Under the pieces are notes generated by a model, which was given only the letters and a program-made list of their open reading frames with translations, was not told the origin of the DNA and did not search any database. A stretch of DNA of 52,104 nt, taken from NCBI GenBank assembly GCA_034409055.1, contig DAOUMU010000348.1:1-52104 (forward strand), read 5' to 3'. The number at the start of each line of letters is the position of its first letter. Position 1 is the stretch's first letter. This DNA is from DAOUMU01 sp034409055. GTDB taxonomy: Bacteria; Chloroflexota; Anaerolineae; 4572-78; J111. Of this stretch, positions 16,653 to 24,912 are shown piece by piece. Both the position numbers and the translations under genes were made by a program.

Positions 16653-16733
16653 CGGTTAAGCTCCTTTCTACCAATGTTATCGATAAAAGGTGACGATTCT
16701 CCAAAACTGTTTGAGTTCCCGGTACGGACACCG

Positions 16734-18656
16734 TCAATCGGTCCTGCTCATCGAACGTTGGAACGGACGAAAAGGTTGTCCTCCGCTCTGATAGAATTTG
16801 CTAAAGAACTCCACGTAATGCAGCCGTAGCGACTGAATAGTCGGGCTGAAAGCACCCAGGGCAATGTTTAGGGTGTGGAACAGAACGGCAATGATCAAAC
16901 CGATCAAGATATTACCAACAAAACCGGCCAGGGCATTGGCTACCATCGCCAGATAAACTGAGGCCAGGCCGATCGCTGCAATTCGCAAATATGACAGGAT
17001 ATTACCCACTAGACTGACCAATTCCAGCGGGCCAAGAAAAAAACCAAGCTTGCCTAAAGAGAAGATTAGCACCGCCAGCCCAACTAATAACAGCACAATG
17101 ACCGGGGTCAGAAATGAGTCGGGCAGGTAATCTGTCAGAATAGTTACCAGTAGGAAAAGGGCTGACAGCGAGACCAGCATAGCCACCTTTTCAACCAAAT
17201 CGTGCTGGCTGTGCTGCTGGATGGCTTCCCACGCTCCCAGGCACAAGCCCAGAATGATGTGTCCTGCGCCAATCCCTATTGTTAGCAAGAAAAGGGATTG
17301 CACGTCGTGGCCTCGATCAAACCACAGTGGCTGGAGACCAATCGCTTCGCCCAGGGTGCCGAATAACTCGCCGAAGAGAAAACCAAAGACGATGCTCCAG
17401 GCAGAACCTATCATCAGTACCTCGGCCAGACGGCGCAGGGTGGACCGGGCTTTAAAACGCCAGCGTAGGTAAAACATCAAAGCCAGGATAATAAGGCCAT
17501 AGCCAATATCACCCAGCATCAGCCCAAAGAAGACGGGCATAAAGATGGCCATTAGCGGGGTTGGGTCGATGGCAGCATACTTGGGCAAGGCTAACAGCCC
17601 TACCAGCGGCTCAAAAGGTTTGACCAACCGCGGATTGTCGAACATCACCGGCGCCTGATTTTTCTCCTCGGGGCGTAGTGGCAGCTTGACAACGATGACC
17701 TCATCGCCGGCTTCACCAGGCAGAGCAGCCTCGATCCTGGCCAGTTGATGCTCGGGTACCCAGCCCTCAATCACGAAAGTGTAATCGGTTTGGCCGAAAT
17801 TAGGACACACGTCGATCTGCGCCAGATGGTCTTGCAGCAGCGCCTGCCAGGTGAGCAGCCGGGGACGCCAGCGCCGGGCCAAGGTCTCCTGTTGAGCTTT
17901 GATCTCGGCCAATTGGCCCGGGATAATCCGCAACCGCTGTCGGATCTGGCTCAGCGCTTGTTCCAGCGGCTGGTTGGCAAATTCGGCCGGAAGACGAGCC
18001 TGAGTAATGTTTTCCCGCCCCAGTAATTCATTGACAGCTTCGGTATGCGTTTTGGGAAAGACCAGCACGGCTGCCAGACGCTCTGCGTCTTGATCTACCT
18101 CACCGGATATGACTTCGCAGAGCCCCCCGGTCAGTTCTTCCAGTTGTCGGGTAATGGTTGTTAGGGCTTGGTAGTAGCGGCGCTCCACCCAGATGGCCGT
18201 TACCATGTAGTCCTCAAGATCGATGAGGACCGGCACTAACGGCAGCAATCGTCGGAGGGTCGTTTCATAACGGGGGAGCGAGCCAAGCTGCTCTTCAAGT
18301 TGATCCTGTTGGGTGGTGAGCGTTTGCACCTGGGGGGCTATCTCCGCTAAATCTACCGTGACGATATCTATAATCTGGTCAGGAGAACGAGCGTAATAGT
18401 TTTCATACTCAGACCAGGGAGGTAATTTGACGGGGGGTAAGGCGGCCACCACGGCTTCGACGCGAGTAACGGTGTAGGCCAGACGTTCACGTAGATTGAT
18501 GGCTTCATCACTGAGGGTCATTTGCTGCTGAAACATAGCCCGGCCCTCACTCCAGGCGTCAATTTGAATTGTGCCCAGGCGCTGCAAAAGTTGAACGGTG
18601 TCATCCCGGCACCGTTTGGTCCCAACAATCTGAACTTTAGCCATTGGAAGCAGCAT
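16734..18656 (-). CDS. atpI: V-type ATPase subunit I (a, ion channel stator)
   Basis: A 640-residue subunit with a cytoplasmic N-terminal half (two long antiparallel coiled regions, residues about 60-300) and a membrane C-terminal half with about seven to eight helices. The latter starts at P-L-M-A-I-F-M-P-V-F-F-G-L-M-L-G-D-I-G-Y-G. The essential membrane Arg is in N-I-L-S-Y-L-R. The ATG at 18656 was chosen because AAGGAG lies 7 bases upstream; an open frame to 18740 overlaps the G/H gene and lacks that site. It follows G/H by 22 bp. Confidence 0.94.
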   Translation of the reverse strand: MLLPMAKVQIVGTKRCRDDTVQLLQRLGTIQIDAWSEGRAMFQQQMTLSDEAINLRERLAYTVTRVEAVVAALPPVKLPPWSEYENYYARSPDQIIDIVTVDLAEIAPQVQTLTTQQDQLEEQLGSLPRYETTLRRLLPLVPVLIDLEDYMVTAIWVERRYYQALTTITRQLEELTGGLCEVISGEVDQDAERLAAVLVFPKTHTEAVNELLGRENITQARLPAEFANQPLEQALSQIRQRLRIIPGQLAEIKAQQETLARRWRPRLLTWQALLQDHLAQIDVCPNFGQTDYTFVIEGWVPEHQLARIEAALPGEAGDEVIVVKLPLRPEEKNQAPVMFDNPRLVKPFEPLVGLLALPKYAAIDPTPLMAIFMPVFFGLMLGDIGYGLIILALMFYLRWRFKARSTLRRLAEVLMIGSAWSIVFGFLFGELFGTLGEAIGLQPLWFDRGHDVQSLFLLTIGIGAGHIILGLCLGAWEAIQQHSQHDLVEKVAMLVSLSALFLLVTILTDYLPDSFLTPVIVLLLVGLAVLIFSLGKLGFFLGPLELVSLVGNILSYLRIAAIGLASVYLAMVANALAGFVGNILIGLIIAVLFHTLNIALGAFSPTIQSLRLHYVEFFSKFYQSGGQPFRPFQRSMSRTD

Positions 18657-18678
18657 GATTAATCTCCTTGGAGTCGAA

Positions 18679-19017
18679 TCAGTCGCCGACCGGGTGTTTG
18701 CCGGACAGGACCAACGCCACAATCCGTTCAGCAACCTCATCCAATCTAGGTGTGGCTTGGGCGCGGAGCGTAGCGGCGTCTTTATGGGCTGCGGTTACAA
18801 TAGCTTCAGCTTGTTGCCGGGCCTCTTCAACATCCTGCTGAAATATAGCTTCTGCTTCTGCCTGTCCTTTTTCATCAGCCTGAGCAATGATTTCTTTGGC
18901 CGCTTTGCGGGCAGCTTGTATCTGAGCTTCAGCCTGGCGATGGGCTTCCTCAACCCGGCGGCGTAAATCCAGCTCTTTATTGTTGATGGCCTGCAGCGGA
19001 GAAGTCGTATCTATCAT
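18679..19017 (-). CDS. V-type ATPase subunit G/H (peripheral stalk)
   Basis: A 112-residue, almost fully helical protein rich in Ala, Glu, Gln and Arg (R-R-R-V-E-E-A-H-R-Q-A-E-A-Q-I, D-E-K-G-Q-A-E-A-E-A-I). It is expected to form a coiled coil with subunit E. Position, size and composition fit the V-ATPase G/H stator subunit at the head of such operons. Its ATG at 19017 overlaps the stop of the upstream CNBD gene by 4 bp (ATGA), which indicates translational coupling. Confidence 0.88.
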   Translation of the reverse strand: MIDTTSPLQAINNKELDLRRRVEEAHRQAEAQIQAARKAAKEIIAQADEKGQAEAEAIFQQDVEEARQQAEAIVTAAHKDAATLRAQATPRLDEVAERIVALVLSGKHPVGD

Positions 19018-19499
19018 TGTCGTTTTTTCCGATCAGCCGCCAACGTTTTGGCCAACTCCAGACGGGCGCCGCGGACACGATCGACCACGGCATGAGTCAC
19101 ACAGTTCATAACCGCCCGTTCCAATTCATGGTCTGATCGGAATAGATCTCGTAATTGACTGGCATTAATGGCGATGGTTTGGGTGGGTTGAACCACACGG
19201 GCCCTGGCCTGCTTGCGCCGGGTGGGAAACAACGATGACCAACCGAAAAGTTGACCCGGGCCCAAAGTAAACAACGTGACCGGACCATAATCTTCTATTT
19301 CCATTTCGACAGCCACTTCCCCTTCTTGGATTAAGTAGATAGCTTTGCCCACATCCCCGGCACGGTAAATGATCTTACCTTCCTCAAATTTTCTCTCAGT
19401 GGCTATTGAGGTTAACTTATGTAAATGTAGCGGGTCCAGGTTATGAAAGGCTTCCATCGACCGGAACGCTGTCACGATCCTGAGCTCTTTAGGTGTCAT
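19014..19499 (-). CDS. Cyclic-nucleotide-binding-domain protein heading the V-ATPase operon
   Basis: A 161-residue protein consisting of one CRP-type cNMP-binding beta-roll (I-I-Y-R-A-G-D-V-G-K-A-I-Y-L-I-Q-E-G-E-V at about 40-60). A phosphate-binding-cassette-like segment F-G-W-S-S-L-F-P-T-R-R-K-Q-A-R-A-R follows, and then a helical tail. The usual Glu of F-G-E is Trp, so cAMP affinity is uncertain. No helix-turn-helix follows, so it is not a CRP-type transcription factor. The ATG at 19499 has AGGAGG 7 bases upstream. Its stop overlaps the first ATPase subunit start by 4 bp, so it is made in step with the enzyme and may regulate it as a soluble ligand sensor. The role is inference. Confidence 0.85.
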   Translation of the reverse strand: MTPKELRIVTAFRSMEAFHNLDPLHLHKLTSIATERKFEEGKIIYRAGDVGKAIYLIQEGEVAVEMEIEDYGPVTLFTLGPGQLFGWSSLFPTRRKQARARVVQPTQTIAINASQLRDLFRSDHELERAVMNCVTHAVVDRVRGARLELAKTLAADRKKRQ

Positions 19500-19529
19500 T
19501 ATACACCTCCTCTCTCAGTACTCTAACTT

Positions 19530-19554
19530 GGTGACAGTTACCATAACTGTCACC
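19530..19554. promoter_or_regulatory. Palindromic operator-like site upstream of V-ATPase operon
   Basis: GGTGACAGTTA (19530-19540) and its exact inverse TAACTGTCACC (19544-19554) are separated by three bases. The site lies 31 bp upstream of the first start codon of the operon (19499). The 10-mer GGTGACAGTT also occurs, in inverted arrangement, at the promoter of the gpgS-type operon near 29375. A hairpin in the leader RNA is an alternative reading. Confidence 0.6.
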
Positions 19555-19590
19555 TACCAATTACCCCCGCTATATAAAACACTGGCATCT

Positions 19591-19733
19591 CAATGTCATT
19601 AAGTTAAGTAATGCTGCCAGACTTCGGAGGTCTTTGAAGGCGATTTTACTAACTAAACAGCCTGATAATGTAGGTGATTTTTCTACCAAATATATCTTTG
19701 CAGACCTCCGAAGTCTTAACTTAACGACATTGA
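19591..19733. mobile_element. MITE-like element with terminal inverted repeats
   Basis: The left end (CAATGTCATTAAGTTAAG, then ACTTCGGAGGTCT about 10 bp later) is matched in inverse at 19703-19733 (AGACCTCCGAAGTC, TTAACTTAACGACATTG). The right arm is the uninterrupted form. The roughly 70-bp core is AT-rich and non-coding. No transposase is present, so it would depend on one elsewhere. Confidence 0.7.
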
Positions 19734-19888
19734 CTGGCATCTGAGCACAAGGGTAAATGTCCGCAAATGTGATCGCAGTCAATGGTTTGGTTCAATTTTC
19801 TTCTCGGTATCTTCTCCACCCGGCCCCTAACTCTCAATATTAACGGAATATTTGCGTGCTTCATAGTAAGTATGGCTTTAGTCTTCAT
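19721..19888 (-). CDS. Possible 55-residue basic, Cys-containing peptide
   Basis: A short frame starting ATG 19888 encodes M-K-T-K-A-I-L-T-M-K and ends with four cysteines in C-x3-C-x5-C-x5-C spacing. The stop codon is supplied by the end of the MITE-like element, so the original C-terminus may be lost. AGGAAG is present but lies almost on the start codon. It follows a terminator-like hairpin at 19970-20004. I have no family for it, and it could be chance. Confidence 0.22.
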   Translation of the reverse strand: MKTKAILTMKHANIPLILRVRGRVEKIPRRKLNQTIDCDHICGHLPLCSDASQCR

Positions 19889-19968
19889 CTTCCTACCCTA
19901 CCTTTCGGGATGAGTTTAACTCGCCATAACTCTCACGCTATCATCCAGTTAGTTACCAATAGATAAAA

Positions 19969-20004
19969 AAATCTCCCCTGATACTAGGTGCATCTGAGGA
20001 GATT
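19969..20004 (-). terminator. Terminator-like hairpin, minus strand
   Basis: On the minus strand AATCTCCTCAGAT pairs imperfectly with ATCAGGGGAGATT across a 10-nt loop. The hairpin is followed by a run of seven T. No convincing gene was found in the 430 bp to its right (20005-20432), so it may end a long 3' UTR of the orphan receiver gene or a small RNA. Confidence 0.6.
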
Positions 20005-20432
20005 GAAAGTTGGACAGGTTGTCAATCCTTAGGCTGGTCAGATAACCAACTGATTTATTTCTCTAATGGTCATCGTACTAATACTAACGAAATTTGAAGG
20101 GGAAGCAGCCCCAGATGTCCCCTGTGCCCATACAGATAGGGCAACTTGACGGCACGACGTTTATGTCTAGCGACTCTTAGACTTGTAAACAGGATGATTT
20201 TCACAGGTCCCAAAGCAGGTATAAACTCGATCATGTGAAAGATCCAGTGATAGTTTCTCTTCGTGATATTCTTAACACGTCAACTATTGATGTTATACAT
20301 AGTTCTTTTTTCAAATTCAACACCTCGCTGCGAGCATTTGTTTTGTTTGCACGGTCACCTATCACTCACTCTGGCCGTGTAAAGCACAGGATCGGTTATG
20401 TGCTCATACATCTGGATACATCGCATCCATTA

Positions 20433-20813
20433 TTAGTATAGAACGGCGATACCGCTGATTTTTTTGTCTATGGCCTGGATGGCCAGCAATAGTTGCTCCG
20501 GCGGTTCAACTTTGCTGACAAAATCATCGGCGCCGGCAGCCAGCGCTTCCAGACGCGCCTCCGGCCGTCCACTGAGGACAATCACCGCTAAGTCGGGGCA
20601 AGCCGTCTGTAAGGCAGGCAGTGAACCGATGGTTGCCAGATCAGGCAGCCCCCAGTCGAGTAACACCAGATCAGGATGAGTCGCCCGCACTTGAGCCAAG
20701 AGGTCCTTGGCTTCGCTAGCTTCGCCCACTATGTTCACGCCTGGCTCCTGTTGCAACAGTATTTGCAGCGCCGAGCGTACTCGTGTTTGCTGATCAGCTA
20801 ATAGAACCCGCAT
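20433..20813 (-). CDS. Single-domain response regulator (orphan receiver)
   Basis: A 126-residue CheY-like receiver without an output domain. The phospho-acceptor is D53 (L-L-D-W-G-L-P), the switch Ser is in V-I-V-L-S-G-R, and the Lys is in V-S-K-V-E. The first acidic pair is reduced to A-D-Q, so metal binding may be weaker. The ATG at 20813 is preceded by AAGG at proper distance; a longer frame to 20900 has no such support and crosses a terminator hairpin. It follows the kinase/regulator pair at 21086-24549 on the same strand but is separated by two terminator-like hairpins. It could be phosphorylated by that kinase in a branched phosphorelay. Confidence 0.85.
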   Translation of the reverse strand: MRVLLADQQTRVRSALQILLQQEPGVNIVGEASEAKDLLAQVRATHPDLVLLDWGLPDLATIGSLPALQTACPDLAVIVLSGRPEARLEALAAGADDFVSKVEPPEQLLLAIQAIDKKISGIAVLY

Positions 20814-20874
20814 TTGCACACCTTGACCAATAAGCCAGCCGGTTTTCTCCAGTTTTGTACCCCCAGTGTAGAAT

Positions 20875-20909
20875 AAAAACTCTCCAGATGCACCGGGCAT
20901 CTGGAGAGT
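20875..20909 (-). terminator. Strong terminator/attenuator before orphan receiver
   Basis: A perfect 13-bp stem (20879-20891 with 20897-20909) has a 5-nt loop and is followed on the minus strand by five T. It lies 62 bp upstream of the receiver start codon, so it could act as an attenuator for that gene. Confidence 0.7.
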
Positions 20910-21012
20910 ATGTTACCTGGACAGGTGGCTAGTTCTTGGCCGGGCTACCCAATCGGCTAATCCCCCGGCGCCAGGCACATTGGCCTGAACCGGTCAATTA
21001 GACTGATCTCCC

Positions 21013-21048
21013 AAAAAAATTGCCCCAGATATTCCGAATATCTGGGGC
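21013..21048 (-). terminator. Rho-independent terminator after response regulator
   Basis: GCCCCAGATATT and AATATCTGGGGC pair perfectly (12 bp, 3-nt loop). On the minus strand they are followed by AA and seven T. The hairpin is 38 bp downstream of the stop codon of the LuxR-type regulator. Another small hairpin (CCGGAT/ATCCGG) lies between. Confidence 0.88.
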
Positions 21049-21085
21049 GATGAGTTACTGACCGGATGATTGATCCGGACTCTGA

Positions 21086-21727
21086 TCAGCTAACCAGTTT
21101 ATGTTGGACGGCCAGGCCAACAGCCTCAGCTCGATTGGTAGCCTCTAGTTTGGAGAGGATGTTACTGACATGAAATCTGACCGTAGAGCGGCTCACGACC
21201 AGTCGCTCGGCAATCTCGAGGTTATTCAACCCATGGACCATCAGAGCCAGTACCTCCCGCTCTCGCTCGGTCAGGTCGAAGCCCAGTTTAGGGGGCTGGG
21301 TCGCGGCGTGGATTAGCGCTTCAGCCGCCTCCGGAGCCAAGGTGGGACGGCCGGCATAAGCTGACCGGATAGCCTCGGCCAGTTCGTCGGCGGAGACGTT
21401 CTTGAGTAGATAACTGATGGCGCCTGCCTGGAGCGCCCCTTGCACCAGTTCCTCTTCCCGAAAGCTGGTCAGCGCAATCACCTGCACCTGCGGACAGCGC
21501 TGGCGAATGGTGCCGGTGGCAGTGGCACCGTCCATATCTGGCATAACCAGATCCATCAGCACCACATCAGGTTGAAGCTTTTCACATTGGCCCACCGCCT
21601 CTTCACCCCCTTCTGCCTCTCCAACCAGTTCCATATCATCATAAACCAACAGAAAAGCCGCTAATCCACTGCGGACCACAGCGTGATCGTCGACGATCAT
21701 CACTCGAATAGGCTTCGTCTCAGTCAT
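21086..21727 (-). CDS. NarL/FixJ-type response regulator
   Basis: A 213-residue two-domain regulator. The receiver has the acidic pair D13-D14, phospho-acceptor D59 (L-M-D-L-V-M-P), T in A-L-T-S-F and K in L-L-K-N-V. The C-terminal LuxR-type helix-turn-helix (residues about 148-205) has L-T-E-R-E-R-E-V-L-A-L and N-L-E-I-A-E-R-L-V-V-S-R-S-T-V-R-F-H-V-S-N-I-L-S-K-L. It starts 2 bp after the stop of the sensor kinase, which is its obvious partner. Its target genes are unknown. Confidence 0.94.
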   Translation of the reverse strand: MTETKPIRVMIVDDHAVVRSGLAAFLLVYDDMELVGEAEGGEEAVGQCEKLQPDVVLMDLVMPDMDGATATGTIRQRCPQVQVIALTSFREEELVQGALQAGAISYLLKNVSADELAEAIRSAYAGRPTLAPEAAEALIHAATQPPKLGFDLTEREREVLALMVHGLNNLEIAERLVVSRSTVRFHVSNILSKLEATNRAEAVGLAVQHKLVS

Positions 21728-21729
21728 AG

Positions 21730-24549
21730 TTACTCCTTTGGTTGCGGATTTGACCAGACAACTTCAATGTGGGTGCCCTGGCCAGGCCGGCTCTGGAGCT
21801 TAAAGGTGGCGCCAATGGTTTCGGCCCGTTCGCGCATTATGCCTAATCCCAAATGTTCTGGTGAGACCTGCTCCGGTTCAAAGCCGCGTCCATCATCTTT
21901 GACATGTAGCTCCACCTGCTGCGGCTGACAGCACAGACTCACGGCCGCCTGGCTGGCTTTGGCGTGTTTTGCGACGTTGTTTAACGCCTCTTGCGTAATG
22001 CGATACAACCCGACCTGCACCTCGGGTGGCAGCGTACAATCCCCTTCCACGGTTAAGGTAACCGGCGTCCGGACCCGGCCGGTGATGGCCTCAGTCAAAT
22101 GACGCAGTAGTTCATCTAAATTTGCTTCGGTTAATGCGGCCGGGCGTAACTCTAACAACAAAGTACGCATCTCCGCCAGCGCCCCCCGCGCCAACTGGCG
22201 CAGTTCCTCCAACCGTCGCTGTCCTTCGTCCTGATTCCGGCTCCACAGGCGAGGTAGAACCTCGGCAATCAAGCTGGCCGAAAAGAGAGTCTGGGTCACA
22301 GCGTCATGCAGTTCCCGTGCCAATCGTTGGCGTTCTTCCAGAATAGCCGCCTGCTGCGCCTGCTCGTAAAGCCGGGCGTTTTCTATAGCCAGGGCGGCTC
22401 GTCGGGCCAGCGCGGCAAAAAGCCGTCGCTCTTCATCGCTGAAGGCACGAGGTTGACTATAATTCAGGTTGAATATGCCAAATACTTCTCCCCCGATTTC
22501 AATCGGAACCAGCACGAGCGAGTGAATCCTTTCTAACTCGATCAGATTTTTAGCCACGCGCGGGTCATCAGTGCGGGCATCCTCTATGATAACCAGTTCA
22601 CCATTCATGGCCACCTGACCCAGCAGGTTTTCACCCGGTTTCAGGGACATCTGCTCAATAGTCTCAGGCTGGAAACCCCGAAAGGCGCGTACCTCCAACC
22701 GCTCTCGCCGCGTATCCCACACGATCAGGGAACTTTTGTCGGCTTCAAGGATGTCCACGGCCACATCTACCAATGATTGTAGCACCTGCTCCACCCGCAA
22801 GTGACGGTACAGTTCCTCATCAGCTCTGTAAAGCGCCTCTAATTCCTGTCGCCGTTCATGCTCTTGCTGGTAAAGGCGAGCGTTTTCTAAAGCAATAACC
22901 GCACCGGAGGCTAACATCGTCAGGATTCGCTCGTCATTCGGCTCCAACGTCCCGGCTTCCTTGTCTGCCACCGCAATCACTCCCATCGGTTCGGAGATGG
23001 AGATGAGAGGAACCGTCAGATAACTACGCGCCCCCAGCCGTCGAACTACATCAGCATAGATCCGCGGGTCATTCTGGGCATCGTCAACAGTGACCGGTTG
23101 GCCGGTTTGAATCGACATCCCGGCCACAGATTGGGCGACTGGTATCTGGTAGCCCACAAATACGTCGGGACCATATTTACCCGAGAGAACGGCGATGCGT
23201 AAGTTTTCACCGTCGGGCAGGTAGACCAGACTCAAGCGGGTATCGGTCAACCGCCGGGCCTCGTCGGCGATTAACTGCAACACGGCATCTGGCTCGAGGT
23301 GGCTGGTGATGGCCTGCTGGACGGCAAACAAGGTTTCCAACTCATCGGCGTGCCGCTTGGTCGCCGAATATAATCTGGCATTTTCAATCGCCACCGAGGC
23401 CTGGTTAGCCAGGGCGAAAGTCAGTTCCGCCTGACGGGGGGAATAGCGGTCTGGCTCGCTGTGGCTCAGGCTTAAGATCCCAAACATCTGATCCTTCACC
23501 AGCAACGGGACCCCCAGCCATGAACGAATGTAACCAAAGGTGGTCTCCAATCGCTTACCGGCCTTTTTCCGGAAGACGCGGGTCAGGGGGGTATCGTCCC
23601 ATACGTCAGGAATAATCACCGGCTTCTGATGGCTCAATAGCTCTTGATCGACCCAGGCAGATTTCGCCAGGAAATGGAACTGCAAGGCTTTTTCTTGTGG
23701 AACGGGACCGCGATAGGCCAACACTGTCACTTCTTCCGCCAGGGTCAAAATACTAACGCTGGTGTAATCTACGATGGTCTTGAGTTGATCCAGGATCAAA
23801 CTCAGTAACGGTTCCAGTTCCAGGGTGGAAGCCACGGTATAAGATACCTTCAGTAAGGTGGATAATTCGCGCGTCCGTTCTTCCACCCGTTGTTCTAATT
23901 CGCCGTGCATCTGCTGTAGGGCCACCTCGGCTCGCGTACGCTCGATGGTTTTTCCCAACTGCTCGGCAATCGTGTTTAGTAGACTTCTCTCTTCCTTTAA
24001 GAAGGGTCCCTCATCCTTTTCCGGTTTTTCTTCTAAGTAACAGGTTTCCACGGTACCAACTTGTTCGCCGTAGACTATAAGGGGCGCAGTTTGCTTCCAA
24101 TCAGTTTCTGTAAAGTTCTCTGTTTTGAACTCTTGGTCCTTAAAGATGACTCGGGCGCAGACTATATCTGGATATTGCCAGGCTGGCGGAATGAGATCAA
24201 CGACCCCCCGAAATACCTCTTCCAACGAAATGTTCGGCTGGTCAACCAAACTGGAAATGGCAAATAGGCAATTTAATTCCTTGACCCGCTCATCAAGATC
24301 GTGCGTCTGCTGCCGTATTGCCTCCTCCATTCGTCTGCGCCGCTGCAGCTCACGATTTAACAGGGAATATAGCGCCAAAGTGGTAACAACGACAAACCCC
24401 CAGCCCTTATAACTTTCCAACACAATCAATTGGCGAGAGTCAAGACCAAACTTTGTTAGAATGTGGTCAGAGAAGAGTATCCATAATCCCGCGACAATGG
24501 CGTAGAGAAGACTGATGCGTAAGGCAGTTGATGCGTCTGAACTGTTCAT
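21730..24549 (-). CDS. Membrane-anchored multi-GAF sensor histidine kinase (NarX/DesK class)
   Basis: A 939-residue kinase. Two N-terminal membrane helices (about 10-30 and 45-65) with a short loop S-D-H-I-L are followed by an R-Q-Q-T-H-D-L-D-E-R-V-K-E-L coiled coil. At least four GAF-like domains then cover roughly 85-720 (for example the segments starting L-S-L-I-L-D-Q-L, V-L-Q-L-I-A-D-E-A and V-L-Q-S-L-V-D-V-A). The HisKA_3 phosphorylation site is H748 in R-L-A-R-E-L-H-D-A-V-T-Q-T-L. The HATPase domain carries N in E-A-L-N-N-V-A-K-H-A and D-D-G-R-G-F. The ATG at 24549 has AGGAG 6 bases upstream. Ligands of the GAF domains (gas, redox, nucleotide) cannot be assigned. Confidence 0.93.
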   Translation of the reverse strand: MNSSDASTALRISLLYAIVAGLWILFSDHILTKFGLDSRQLIVLESYKGWGFVVVTTLALYSLLNRELQRRRRMEEAIRQQTHDLDERVKELNCLFAISSLVDQPNISLEEVFRGVVDLIPPAWQYPDIVCARVIFKDQEFKTENFTETDWKQTAPLIVYGEQVGTVETCYLEEKPEKDEGPFLKEERSLLNTIAEQLGKTIERTRAEVALQQMHGELEQRVEERTRELSTLLKVSYTVASTLELEPLLSLILDQLKTIVDYTSVSILTLAEEVTVLAYRGPVPQEKALQFHFLAKSAWVDQELLSHQKPVIIPDVWDDTPLTRVFRKKAGKRLETTFGYIRSWLGVPLLVKDQMFGILSLSHSEPDRYSPRQAELTFALANQASVAIENARLYSATKRHADELETLFAVQQAITSHLEPDAVLQLIADEARRLTDTRLSLVYLPDGENLRIAVLSGKYGPDVFVGYQIPVAQSVAGMSIQTGQPVTVDDAQNDPRIYADVVRRLGARSYLTVPLISISEPMGVIAVADKEAGTLEPNDERILTMLASGAVIALENARLYQQEHERRQELEALYRADEELYRHLRVEQVLQSLVDVAVDILEADKSSLIVWDTRRERLEVRAFRGFQPETIEQMSLKPGENLLGQVAMNGELVIIEDARTDDPRVAKNLIELERIHSLVLVPIEIGGEVFGIFNLNYSQPRAFSDEERRLFAALARRAALAIENARLYEQAQQAAILEERQRLARELHDAVTQTLFSASLIAEVLPRLWSRNQDEGQRRLEELRQLARGALAEMRTLLLELRPAALTEANLDELLRHLTEAITGRVRTPVTLTVEGDCTLPPEVQVGLYRITQEALNNVAKHAKASQAAVSLCCQPQQVELHVKDDGRGFEPEQVSPEHLGLGIMRERAETIGATFKLQSRPGQGTHIEVVWSNPQPKE

Positions 24550-24912
24550 ACGCTTCTCCTGAGTTACTACAATGCTCTGCAAATGATAAAACGAGGTTGA
24601 AGTACGTCGGTTAATGCAGGCTTTGTAGGTCCAACTGGCCAATCACCGCTTGATACCGCCACACAAAGTAGTGAGCAACCTCAGATGCGAACGGCTCTCT
24701 ACGGCTTTATCAGACCCCCTTAACCAACGACACGGCCTGTTTGCTCTTTACAGCCCACATTTGTCAATCTCCGACATTTCCGGGTACAATTGTCTCAGAT
24801 TATGCCATGCCTACCTAATCCCTGTGTCGGGGTGTTAGGTGGGCAGTAATCATAGCCATAATATCACACTTGTGCGGTTGGGGGTCGGGGACAGGGTAGA
24901 AGTTCAATATCA
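24550..24912. other. Intergenic region between divergent kinase and methyltransferase genes
   Basis: I see no gene here. One hairpin, GCCTACCTAA (24814-24823) with TTAGGTGGGC (about 24834-24843), lies around 70-100 bp upstream of the methyltransferase start. It has no T-run, so it is not an obvious terminator. The promoters of both divergent genes should lie in this stretch, but none is clear by eye. Confidence 0.45.

Noticed and set aside
20235..20441. 68-codon plus-strand frame overlapping the end of the orphan receiver gene
   Set aside because: No ribosome binding site, overlaps a real gene end, no motif.
20810..21012. Riboswitch upstream of the orphan receiver
   Set aside because: The leader is structured, but I could not match it to any riboswitch class (c-di-GMP, SAM and cobalamin were considered); kept only as a possible attenuator.
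24650..24838. 62-codon frame in the kinase/methyltransferase intergenic region
   Set aside because: No ribosome binding site, rich in rare patterns, and overlaps a hairpin.
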